A DNA stretch of 13,490 nt from a bacterium. Its GTDB lineage: Bacteria; JAMCPX01. The DNA lies in the NCBI GenBank assembly GCA_021800575.1, contig JAJYYW010000003.1:1-13490 (forward strand). The letters are read 5' to 3'. Under the pieces are notes generated by a model, which worked only from the letters and a program-made list of their open reading frames with translations, had not been told where the DNA came from and did not search any database. Shown here one piece after another: positions 1 through 6,328 of the stretch. A program made the position numbers and the translations under genes. Numbering within the stretch: the first letter of the stretch is position 1; every line of letters starts with the position of its first letter.

Positions 1-204
1 GAACAGTCCTTCGATCGTTGCCTCGTGTGCGCCCTCCCGGACGACCCCGGCGTCTGTCCGCGTGCCAAGCAGTGCAAGCATGCCGTCGACCATGATGGAT
101 TTGCCCGCGCCGGTTTCCCCGCTGATGATGCACAGGCGATCTGAAAACGGTACCGTGATGTCTTTAAAGATCGCAAAATCCTTCAGGCGTAAGGATTTCA
201 GCAT
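1..204 (-). CDS. recN: DNA repair protein RecN, N-terminal part (cut by window edge)
   Basis: Only the first 68 codons are inside the window; the gene continues past position 1. The translation begins MLKSLRLKDFAIFKDITV and has a Walker A P-loop, GETGAGKS, at residues 29-36, followed by a VDGMLALLGTRTD segment. This is the typical start of RecN, an SMC-like ATPase that helps repair double-strand breaks by recombination. The opening 'L..L.LK.FAI...' strand is typical of the family. The ATG directly abuts the TAG stop of nadK (no intervening base), with a GGTGAG purine stretch inside the end of nadK as a likely ribosome site, so the two are probably co-transcribed and translationally coupled. 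nadK-recN adjacency is common in bacteria. The coiled coil and C-terminal ATPase half are not visible, so integrity cannot be judged. Confidence 0.9.
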   Translation of the reverse strand, partial: MLKSLRLKDFAIFKDITVPFSDRLCIISGETGAGKSIMVDGMLALLGTRTDAGVVREGAHEATIEGLF

Positions 205-1059
205 CTACCGCTCACCCCATTTCAGCTTCTCGCGCAGTATCTGGAAATAGTTTCTGAACGGCGATTTGATGACCGTCACCGAATGGGGTGATTTTGAAAC
301 AACGATCCGGTAGTCCCTCTTTATGGGTCTCGATACCTGGCCGTCGAGCGTGATGACGACGTCCTTCTCGTCGGACTCAAGCGCGACCTCGATGACCGCC
401 TCGGACGAGAGCACGATCGGCCTGTTGGTCAGGGTGTGCGGCGATATAGGGGCAAGGATGATCGTGTCCGTTGTCGGGTATACGATGGGACCGCCCGATG
501 CCATGGAATACGCTGTTGATCCCGTGGACGTCGACATGATGAGTCCGTCAGCTTTGTACGTCGTCAGATAGTTGCTGTCAACACTCGTCCTGAGCAGGAT
601 CATGCGTGCTATGGTACCCTTGGTTATCACCGCGTCGTTCAGAACATCGTACGTGAACTGGGGTGTGCCGTTATCCATGATCTGCGTGCGCAGGCGCATC
701 CTTTTTTCGTACACGGCAGCCCCGGATATGACGAGGTCCGTGACCGTGTACAGCTCGTCCATGGTGATCTCGGTCAGAAACCCCAGGCCCCCGATGTTCA
801 CACCGATGATGGGTATGTTCTGCTCGCCCATGAGGCGTATGGCCCACAGGAACGTGCCGTCCCCGCCGAATACCACGACAATGTCCACGTCGGCCGGGAT
901 CCGATCTTTGAAGCGCACGAGGTCCGGGTTGACGGAATCTGCCATGCTCGCTTCGATGATTACGCTGATGCCGCGGCTGTCGAGGTAGTTCGTAAACCGT
1001 TTTATCTCTTCATAGATGTCCGTTGTTTTTTTATTTTTTACAACCAGTGCAATCTTCAT
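205..1059 (-). CDS. nadK: NAD kinase
   Basis: This 284-residue protein phosphorylates NAD to NADP in the cytosol, the only de novo NADP source in most bacteria. The diagnostic GGDGT motif is at residues 65-69 (VVVFGGDGTFLW), followed by NIGGLGFLTE at 89-97. NDAV is at 141-144, and the NAD-binding segment ADGLIMSTSTGSTAYS with following GGP spans 170-191. The usual family wording is TPTGSTAY; here it is STSTGSTAY, a mild change. Length is normal for the family. The ATG at 1059 has a GGGAAAGG purine run about ten bases upstream and overlaps, as ATGA, the stop of a possible leader ORF at 1056-1103. recN follows with no gap. Function is secure; the only uncertainty is how translation is initiated. 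Confidence 0.96.
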   Translation of the reverse strand: MKIALVVKNKKTTDIYEEIKRFTNYLDSRGISVIIEASMADSVNPDLVRFKDRIPADVDIVVVFGGDGTFLWAIRLMGEQNIPIIGVNIGGLGFLTEITMDELYTVTDLVISGAAVYEKRMRLRTQIMDNGTPQFTYDVLNDAVITKGTIARMILLRTSVDSNYLTTYKADGLIMSTSTGSTAYSMASGGPIVYPTTDTIILAPISPHTLTNRPIVLSSEAVIEVALESDEKDVVITLDGQVSRPIKRDYRIVVSKSPHSVTVIKSPFRNYFQILREKLKWGER

Positions 1060-1103
1060 CGCAACGATACCTTTCCCGTCTTTGTACAGCCTGCGTTTTT
1101 CAT
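1056..1103 (-). CDS. Possible 15-residue leader peptide upstream of nadK
   Basis: A very short ORF, MKNAGCTKTGKVSLR then TGA, starts at an ATG preceded by AAGGA with a seven-base spacer (1115-1111), a better ribosome site than that of nadK itself. Its stop codon overlaps the nadK start as ATGA, the usual arrangement for translational coupling. I cannot match it to a known peptide, and an ORF this short can occur by chance. The argument rests on the ribosome site plus the overlap. It may serve only to bring ribosomes to nadK, or may be a chance reading frame in the untranslated leader. Confidence 0.35.
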   Translation of the reverse strand: MKNAGCTKTGKVSLR

Positions 1104-1133
1104 ATCCTCTTCCTTCGTGGTTAATTTTCTGAT

Positions 1134-1162
1134 AGCATAAAACAGGGTAAATATTAACACAA
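1134..1162 (-). promoter_or_regulatory. Candidate sigma70-type promoter for nadK-recN
   Basis: On the minus strand, TTGTGT (1162-1157) and TATGCT (1139-1134) are separated by 17 bases. Each matches consensus only partly (first three -35 bases, four of six -10 bases). It sits in the divergent gap with rarA, whose own weak candidate (TTTTCT at 1125-1130, TAAATA at 1148-1153) would overlap it. Predicted by eye only. Confidence 0.33.
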
Positions 1163-1166
1163 TTAT

Positions 1167-2441
1167 ATGAAACAGCCTCTCGCCCATAGACTGAGGCCGC
1201 GCAGCCTCGATGAACTCGTCGGCCAGGAACACGTGCTTGGTCCGGGGAAACCGCTTCGCGAGACCCTTGATGCGGGCGTCCTGCCTTCCCTCATCATCTG
1301 GGGCCCCCCGGGGTCAGGCAAAACATCGTTCATCAGGATCATCACCGCGACGCCGGGCTACGATCCTGTTTTTATGACTGCGGTCTCCGCGGGCACCAAG
1401 GAGATCAACAGCGTTCTGAGGCAGGCCGGCAGCCTCACGCTCGGCGGTAAAAAGACCGTCCTGGTGCTCGACGAGCTCCAGCACCTCAACCGCTCCCAGC
1501 AGGAGATCCTGTTGCCGTACGTCGAGGACGGCAGCATCGTGTTCATCGGCATTTCCACGGACAACCCGTCCTTCGCGCTCAACCGGGCGCTGTTGTCACG
1601 GACAACGCTGGTGGTATTCGAGTCATTAAACGAGCAGGCACTGAAGGCCATCATCGGGCACGCACTTTCGGACACAGAGCGCGGCCTCGGCAGCGAAGGC
1701 ATAACGATCGACAAGGATGCAATGGACTACCTCATCGTTATGAGCAACGGTGACGCACGAAAGGCCCTCAACGCGGTCGAGATCCTCGCAGGCATCGCGG
1801 CGAAGAAAACCGAAAGGCTGATAACGCTGAAGGACGCGTCGAAGCTGTCCGAGGTCAACCTTTTGCCGTACGACCGGAAGGAAGACGAGCACTACCACAC
1901 CATTTCTGCATTTATCAAGAGCATGCGCGGCTCGGACCCGGATGCAGCCATGTATTACCTTGCCCGGATGCTCGAATCCGGAGAGGACCCGCGGTTTCTC
2001 CTGCGGAGGATGATCATATTCGCGTCAGAGGACATCGGCAATGCAGACCCGGCCGCTCTCACGGTCGCCGTTTCCGCGTTCCATGCGTTCGAGGCAGTGG
2101 GCATGCCAGAGGGCTTCATCCCCATAGCGCACGCGGTCGCCTACCTTGCGTCGTGTCCGAAGAGCAATGCGTCCTACAAGGCATATCTGAACGCGAAGGC
2201 CGACCTCAAGCGCCACGGCTACCTCGACATACCGAAGCACATCATCAACCCGGTCACGGAATTGGGCGAGCGGCTCGGCTACGGCGACGGGTACAAGTAT
2301 CCCCATGATTTCGAAGGAGGGTACGTGGAACAGCAATACCTGCCGGACAAACTGAAGGGCACGCACTACTACCTCCCGAAAGACATCGGGTACGAAAAGA
2401 TCATCAAGGCATATCTGGAAAAGATACGGAAGAAAAGCTGA
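1167..2441 (+). CDS. rarA: Replication-associated recombination protein A (RarA/MgsA), AAA+ ATPase
   Basis: This 424-residue cytosolic AAA+ ATPase is related to clamp-loader subunits and eukaryotic WRNIP1/Mgs1 and acts at stalled replication forks. The N-terminal [12 protein letters not shown] box is followed by Walker A GPPGSGKT at 46-53 and Walker B LVLDELQ at about 98-104. Sensor 1 GISTDNPSF is at 128-136 and the arginine-finger segment ALLSR at 141-145. The C-terminal tetramerisation half contains the family wording SEDIGNADP and [14 protein letters not shown]. Odd points: Walker B reads DELQHLN where most RarA have DE(I/V)HRFN, and sensor 1 has STDN for TTEN; both are conservative. The ATG at 1167 has no Shine-Dalgarno sequence; the nearest AGGG is about 19 bases away. 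The message may therefore be nearly leaderless. It is divergent from nadK and stands alone. Confidence 0.94.
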   Translation: MKQPLAHRLRPRSLDELVGQEHVLGPGKPLRETLDAGVLPSLIIWGPPGSGKTSFIRIITATPGYDPVFMTAVSAGTKEINSVLRQAGSLTLGGKKTVLVLDELQHLNRSQQEILLPYVEDGSIVFIGISTDNPSFALNRALLSRTTLVVFESLNEQALKAIIGHALSDTERGLGSEGITIDKDAMDYLIVMSNGDARKALNAVEILAGIAAKKTERLITLKDASKLSEVNLLPYDRKEDEHYHTISAFIKSMRGSDPDAAMYYLARMLESGEDPRFLLRRMIIFASEDIGNADPAALTVAVSAFHAFEAVGMPEGFIPIAHAVAYLASCPKSNASYKAYLNAKADLKRHGYLDIPKHIINPVTELGERLGYGDGYKYPHDFEGGYVEQQYLPDKLKGTHYYLPKDIGYEKIIKAYLEKIRKKS

Positions 2442-2489
2442 CTGTACCGCAGAGGCTTCCATAGTTGCGATCGTGTCTGAACGCGCCTT

Positions 2490-2542
2490 GTTGACAACAT
2501 GTAGACAACTTTATATATACCTATTATAAGAAAGTTGTCTAC
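2490..2542 (+). promoter_or_regulatory. Promoter embedded in a paired inverted repeat (operator-like module, copy 1)
   Basis: TTGACA (2491-2496) and TATATA (2514-2519) are separated by exactly 17 bases, a near-perfect sigma70-type promoter for the HTH-ATPase-STAS gene. Superimposed is a perfect 12-base inverted repeat: GTAGACAACTTT (2501-2512) in the promoter spacer and AAAGTTGTCTAC (2531-2542) at about the transcription start, with arms 30 bp apart centre to centre. A third related 9-mer, GTTGACAAC (2490-2498), covers the -35 box. A protein on these arms would block RNA polymerase. Autoregulation by the downstream HTH protein is my inference. Confidence 0.7.
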
Positions 2543-2558
2543 TGTAGGGAGGGAGAGG

Positions 2559-3584
2559 GTGGACATTGTCAAGCTCATAGAAAGTGTTTTAAAAAAGAAA
2601 GGAGAGGTGAGAGTTGCCGATATTGTTACTGTTACCGGATTCTCCCGCTCCTATATAAACCGTTATTTTAAAGACCTGAAGGACCAGGGGCGGCTCGCAC
2701 TGATCGGTAAGGCGAACAGGGCGCGATATGTTTCCGCTTCGGCATCCGCCGTCCACCGGATAAAGAATGCAGAATTGACCTACACCAGGATCTTAAAGAA
2801 CAGTGGTCTTTCGGAGGATATCATTCTGGATGACATCCGGCGTGAAACGGGAATATTTCTTCATCTCCGCCGGAATGTCACGGAAATAGCCGGGTATGCT
2901 TTTACCGAGATGTTGAATAACGCCATAGAGCATTCGCAATCTGACCGGATTACGGTAAAAATGAAATTAGAAAATGATGGAATTTTGTTTTCCGTGGCGG
3001 ATCGCGGCGTCGGGATTTTCGATAACATCATGAAAAAATACGGCCTTGACAGCAGAATGAGTGCGATTCAGGAGCTTTTAAAGGGTAAACAGACGACAGC
3101 ACCGCACAGCCATAGCGGGGAAGGGATTTTCTTTACCTCAAAGGCCGTTGACCTGATGACGATAAAAAGCTCCGACAAGAAGCTGATCTTCGATAACCGG
3201 GTCGATGATCTCTTCATCACAGACATCAAACCGCTCACCGGGACCACGGTGGAATGCTGGATCGGTCATACCTCAAAGAGGGACCTGCAGACGATATTCA
3301 GACAGTATACCGGAGAAACATCCGAATTTAAAAAAACTCTGGTCACGGTAAATCTTTACAAAGAAAAGTTTGAGTATATTTCCCGTTCCCAGGCGAGACG
3401 GATCATGAGCGGGCTCGAACGATTTTCCACCATCGTTCTGGATTTCAAGGATGTTGAATCCATCGGGCAGGCGTTCGCCGACGAGGTTTTCCGCGTATGG
3501 CAGGGCCGTCATCCCGGCATCAGGATCGAACTTAAAAACGCGAATGAGAACGTCCACTTTATGATCCATCACGTGACCGGTTGA
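2559..3584 (+). CDS. HTH + GHKL ATPase + STAS-like (DUF4325) regulator, three-domain fusion
   Basis: Predicted protein of 341 residues. Start chosen as GTG at 2559, because GGAGG (2548-2552) lies six bases upstream; a further in-frame TTG at 2535 lies inside the operator arm and has no ribosome site. Residues about 1-62 form a winged helix-turn-helix (VADIVTVTGFSRSYINRYF, then DQGRLALIGKANRARY). Residues about 105-235 form a GHKL/histidine-kinase-like ATPase: N box EMLNNAIEHS with E117 and N121, G1 box DRGVG at 148-152, G2 region HSGEGIFFTSK around 185-195. No phosphoacceptor-histidine (DHp) segment is evident. Residues about 257-337 match the STAS-like DUF4325 fold (LDFKDVESIGQAFADEVF). ATPase plus STAS resembles the SpoIIAB/SpoIIAA or RsbW/RsbV partner switch, but fused and joined to DNA binding. 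Target and signal are unknown. Base composition is visibly more AT-rich than rarA. It stands alone on the plus strand. Confidence 0.85.
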   Translation: MDIVKLIESVLKKKGEVRVADIVTVTGFSRSYINRYFKDLKDQGRLALIGKANRARYVSASASAVHRIKNAELTYTRILKNSGLSEDIILDDIRRETGIFLHLRRNVTEIAGYAFTEMLNNAIEHSQSDRITVKMKLENDGILFSVADRGVGIFDNIMKKYGLDSRMSAIQELLKGKQTTAPHSHSGEGIFFTSKAVDLMTIKSSDKKLIFDNRVDDLFITDIKPLTGTTVECWIGHTSKRDLQTIFRQYTGETSEFKKTLVTVNLYKEKFEYISRSQARRIMSGLERFSTIVLDFKDVESIGQAFADEVFRVWQGRHPGIRIELKNANENVHFMIHHVTG

Positions 3585-3632
3585 CGGCTTGTATACAACT
3601 TTTAAAACTCATTCTGCTGTAAAGCTGTCAAC
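3580..3632 (+). promoter_or_regulatory. Second copy of the paired inverted-repeat module, over the stop codon
   Basis: GTATACAACTTT (3591-3602) differs from the upstream left arm at one base, and AAAGCTGTCAAC (3621-3632) differs from the right arm at two. The arm spacing is again exactly 30 bp, and TTGAC again starts ten bases before the left arm, so every element is shifted by 1,090 bp. Outside the 18-base spacer I count 29 of 35 identical bases; within the spacer only 5 of 18. There is no good -10 box here. The TGA stop of the gene lies within the module. It may be a second operator (looping), or a remnant of a duplication or insertion. Confidence 0.6.
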
Positions 3633-3644
3633 TCCGCGTATAAC

Positions 3645-3680
3645 CGATGCAGGGGCGCATGATCATTCGCCCCTGCATCG
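3645..3680. terminator. Strong hairpin between convergent genes
   Basis: CGATGCAGGGGCG (3645-3657) pairs perfectly with CGCCCCTGCATCG (3668-3680) around a ten-base loop that itself contains the palindrome ATGATCAT. It lies just before the convergent lipoprotein gene end and could stop transcription from both sides, although neither side has a T-run. AGGGGCG/CGCCCCT palindromes of this look can also be dispersed intergenic repeats. Confidence 0.55.
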
Positions 3681-3687
3681 TGCAACC

Positions 3688-6054
3688 TCAGTAATTCCCT
3701 CCGCCCGGGAACACCGGGCCTGGATACGGCCAGTACTGGGGGCCCTTCGCAGCACCGACAAGCTCATATAACACGGTGATACCCCCCGGATTCGTAAGCA
3801 CCAGGACATCCCCTGCTGCATCGATGCTGATACCCACCGGTCCTGAACCCACTGCATACACCCCCAGGGTTTCGCCGGCAGGACTTAATTCAGTTACCGT
3901 AAAATCACCGCTATTCGTTACCCAGATATTGCCGGATGCGTCTATGGCAATACCGTCCGGATAATAGCCCACAGTATAGGTACCTATAGTTATGCCGGTA
4001 GGGCTTAATTCAGTTACCGTATTATCTCCATTATTCGCAACCCAGATATTGCCTGATGGATCTATGGCGATACCCTCCGGATAATTGCCCACGGTATATG
4101 TTCCGATACTGACACCGTCAGCGTTCAATTCCGTCACGGTATTGTAACTATTGTTCGTGACCCAGACATTGCCGGACGCATCTATTGCTATGCCCCATAT
4201 CCACGATCCGGAGTTAGGACTCGCAGGATACGTCCCCACGGTTACACCGGTCGCGCTTAATTTCGTTACCGTGCTGTCTCCCTCATTGACGACCCAGACA
4301 TGACCCGTGGCGTCTATGGCAATGTTACTCGGCGATGAGCCCACACTATACGTTCCAAGGGTGATACCGGTAGCGCTTAATTCGGACACCGTACCGTCAT
4401 TCTGGTTCACGACCCAGACGTCACCGGTGAAGTCTATGGCAACGCCAACAGGGCCGTTGCCGACCGTATAGGTCATGGTTGTGCCGGTAACTGTCAGTTC
4501 GTTTATTGTATTATTGTTGTTATTGGTGACCCAGATATTACCGTATGCATCTATGGCAGGGGCACCCCAGCTAAAAGCACTTGAGGTGCTGACTTGATTG
4601 GTGTTTGTCGTCACCGGCGTCGCACTTATTTGGCTGGAATATGCGCTTTCTATACCCTGAGTATCAACGGTGGTAACAACGAAGTAGTACCGTGAGCCGT
4701 CCGTCAGCGGCGATACCGTGTATCCCGTTGACGTTGTAAAGCACGCCAGTGTATACGGCCCACCCGGTGTTGCCGATTCATAAACATTGTAGCCTTTCAT
4801 ATTGCGGACCAATTCGGTTACGTTGTGACCGTAATAATTAGCGACCCAGACGTTGCCCGATGCGTCTATGCCGATTCCAATCGGTACTGAGCCCACGCCA
4901 TACGTTCCAAGGGTGATACCGGTAGAGGTTAGTTCTGTTACGGTATTATCATTGGCATTGGTGACCAAGATATCGCCCGATGCATCTATGGCAATTCCAG
5001 CCGGTGCTGAGCCGACCGTATACGTCCCAACGGTCGTGCCCGTAGGGCTGAGTTCGGATACCGTGTTGGTCCCGTTATTCGCAACCCAGACGTTGCTCGA
5101 GGCATCTATCGTAACTGCAACCGGCACTGAACCCACGCCATACGTTCCAAGGGTGATGCCGGTAGAGCTGAGTTCCGTAACTGTATTATTTCCACTATTC
5201 GCAACCCAGACATTCCCCGAAGCATCGATGGCAATGCCGGCCGGTCTTGAGCCCACGCCATACGTTCCGAGCGTGATACCGGTAGAGCTGAGTTTGGTTA
5301 TGGTGTTGTCATTATTATTCGCAATCCAGATATTACCGGATGCATCTATCGCAATTCCAGTCGGCCCTGAGCCCACGGTAAATGTTTCAAGGGTGGTGCC
5401 GGTCGGACTTAATTCTGTTACTGTGTCGCTTCCATAATTCGCAACCCATACATTACCCGAAGCGTCAATAGCCGTGGCCCATGGACCGTACCCGACCGTA
5501 GCTGTTGTTATCGTTGTGCCCGTGGGACTTAATTCGGTAACCGTGTTGGCTCCGTAATTCGCAACCCAGACATTTCCTCCGGCATCTATGGAAATCCAGT
5601 GCGGTTGTGGGCCTACCATATAGGTATTCCAGCCCAGCGACACCAACGAATCACCGGCGATTGCCGTAAGGTTGTTCGGCCCTGGTCTGGATGGTGTTGC
5701 GCTCACCTCGTTCGAGTAACCGCTCTGCCCGACGCTGTTCACCGCAGTCACCACGAAGTAATACTTGGTACCGTTCTTCAGCCCAGTAATTGAGCTGTCC
5801 ACTACCGAAGTCATTGTAAACGGTGTTGTGGAATACGTGCCTGACGTGGTCGAGGTATAGACATTATAGCTCGTTGCACCTTTTGATGCGCTCCATTGCA
5901 GTGTCACCTGCGAGTCAGCAGGCGTTGCAATGAGACCCGTTGGTGCCAATGGCTTCGATGTACCGCCTCCGCTGCTCTTGCTGCCACATCCGCTTCCTAT
6001 GCCAAGAGAAATAACCAGGGTGATTGCGAAAAGGGTTTTTACTGCATTTTTCAT
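3688..6054 (-). CDS. Large lipoprotein: FN3 domains with two seven-repeat NHL/Vgb-like beta-propellers
   Basis: Predicted 788-residue exported lipoprotein. A positively charged, hydrophobic signal (MKNAVKTLFAITLVISLGIG) ends at C23 in GSGC; glycine at -3 makes the lipobox slightly atypical. A Ser/Gly-rich tether follows, then FN3 domain 1 (about 36-121). Residues 124-142 give the first strands of FN3 domain 2, and 418-480 give its remainder (YNVYES...YYFVV...ATP). Between them, 143-417, sit seven 40-residue repeats of the type IAIDASGNVWVANxGxNTVTELSxTG. A second set of seven repeats spans about 495-766 (spacing 39-44), followed by a Pro/Gly/Tyr-rich tail. Such NHL/streptogramin-lyase-like repeats build propellers used for binding; I see no enzyme residues I would trust and assign no substrate. 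An AAGGAG ribosome site (6065-6060) precedes the ATG with a good spacer. Monocistronic, own promoter. Confidence 0.88.
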   Translation of the reverse strand: MKNAVKTLFAITLVISLGIGSGCGSKSSGGGTSKPLAPTGLIATPADSQVTLQWSASKGATSYNVYTSTTSGTYSTTPFTMTSVVDSSITGLKNGTKYYFVVTAVNSVGQSGYSNEVSATPSRPGPNNLTAIAGDSLVSLGWNTYMVGPQPHWISIDAGGNVWVANYGANTVTELSPTGTTITTATVGYGPWATAIDASGNVWVANYGSDTVTELSPTGTTLETFTVGSGPTGIAIDASGNIWIANNNDNTITKLSSTGITLGTYGVGSRPAGIAIDASGNVWVANSGNNTVTELSSTGITLGTYGVGSVPVAVTIDASSNVWVANNGTNTVSELSPTGTTVGTYTVGSAPAGIAIDASGDILVTNANDNTVTELTSTGITLGTYGVGSVPIGIGIDASGNVWVANYYGHNVTELVRNMKGYNVYESATPGGPYTLACFTTSTGYTVSPLTDGSRYYFVVTTVDTQGIESAYSSQISATPVTTNTNQVSTSSAFSWGAPAIDAYGNIWVTNNNNNTINELTVTGTTMTYTVGNGPVGVAIDFTGDVWVVNQNDGTVSELSATGITLGTYSVGSSPSNIAIDATGHVWVVNEGDSTVTKLSATGVTVGTYPASPNSGSWIWGIAIDASGNVWVTNNSYNTVTELNADGVSIGTYTVGNYPEGIAIDPSGNIWVANNGDNTVTELSPTGITIGTYTVGYYPDGIAIDASGNIWVTNSGDFTVTELSPAGETLGVYAVGSGPVGISIDAAGDVLVLTNPGGITVLYELVGAAKGPQYWPYPGPVFPGGGNY
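3757..4572 (-). repeat. Second propeller array: seven about 120-bp coding repeats
   Basis: The core Asn/Asp/His-hydrophobic-Trp/Leu-Val motif recurs at residues 506, 545, 585, 629, 669, 709 and 749 of the lipoprotein, giving steps of 39, 40, 44, 40, 40 and 40. The 44-residue step comes from an insertion, PASPNSGSW, before the fourth repeat. Repeats are more diverged than in the first array. Seven repeats would close a seven-bladed propeller. Confidence 0.85.
4804..5628 (-). repeat. First propeller array: seven exact 120-bp coding repeats
   Basis: The NVWVAN-type motif recurs at residues 161, 201, 241, 281, 321, 361 and 401 of the lipoprotein, exactly every 40 residues. DNA identity between some units is high; for example, the plus-strand string CCATACGTTCCAAGGGTGAT recurs in units near 4890 and 5130, with a one-base variant near 5250. 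Very regular spacing and high identity suggest recent amplification or gene conversion among units. Confidence 0.85.
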
Positions 6055-6163
6055 ATTCGCTCCTTTTTGTTTACATATTTTGAACAGTCTTTTTTCCTCT
6101 GCCGAAAACCCCTCTTGATCCCCATTTCAAAAGGTAAAAAAGCAGAACCTTCCCCTTGTCGTT

Positions 6164-6193
6164 AACATACCCGTCTATTACTATTTCTGTCAA
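6164..6193 (-). promoter_or_regulatory. Promoter of the propeller lipoprotein gene
   Basis: On the minus strand, TTGACA (6193-6188) is a perfect -35 box and TATGTT (6169-6164) a four-of-six -10 box, with an 18-base spacer. Transcription would begin near 6157 and leave an A/T-rich leader of about 100 bases before the ATG at 6054. I see no convincing riboswitch fold in that leader. Confidence 0.55.
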
Positions 6194-6219
6194 ACCTCAT
6201 GGAACTTTAAGTCTTTTCC

Positions 6220-6234
6220 GTACACGTACTGTAC
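6220..6234. promoter_or_regulatory. Short palindrome upstream of the lipoprotein promoter
   Basis: GTACACGTACTGTAC has five-base arms (GTACA/TGTAC) around a five-base centre, in the 274-base gap between the lipoprotein and hydrolase genes. It begins 27 bp upstream of the -35 box, a position usual for activator binding. No regulator is recognised, and chance is possible for a palindrome this short. Confidence 0.25.
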
Positions 6235-6290
6235 TTTATTTCTCACGCGGCGTCATACAAAAAACCTGTCAGCACCGGGGTGAAATTTGA

Positions 6291-6320
6291 TAAAAACGAA
6301 CCATTCCGCAGGAACGATGG
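6291..6320 (-). terminator. Weak intrinsic terminator after the alpha/beta hydrolase gene
   Basis: Read on the minus strand, CCAT and GGA-type arms (CCATCGTTCC, loop TGC, GGAATGG) form a bulged hairpin, followed by TTCG and a five-T run. It starts eight bases past the hydrolase stop. The bulge weakens the stem, so efficiency is uncertain. Confidence 0.4.
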
Positions 6321-6328
6321 GCGGGCAA

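Noticed and set aside
2535-2558. Upstream TTG start adding eight residues to the HTH-ATPase protein
   Set aside because: It lies within the right operator arm and close to the transcription start, with no ribosome site; GTG at 2559 has GGAGG six bases upstream.
4853-5437. 194-codon plus-strand repetitive ORF
   Set aside because: Antisense copy of the propeller repeats; its repeats mirror those of the lipoprotein gene.
4804-5628. CRISPR-like regular repetition on both strands
   Set aside because: The 120-bp period is an exact multiple of three, lies within an open reading frame and encodes propeller repeats; there are no short identical repeats with unique spacers and no cas genes.
6055-6163. 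Possible riboswitch in the lipoprotein leader
   Set aside because: I looked for known conserved cores, including cyclic-di-GMP-type elements, and found only a five-base AAGGT/ACCTT pairing; nothing diagnostic.
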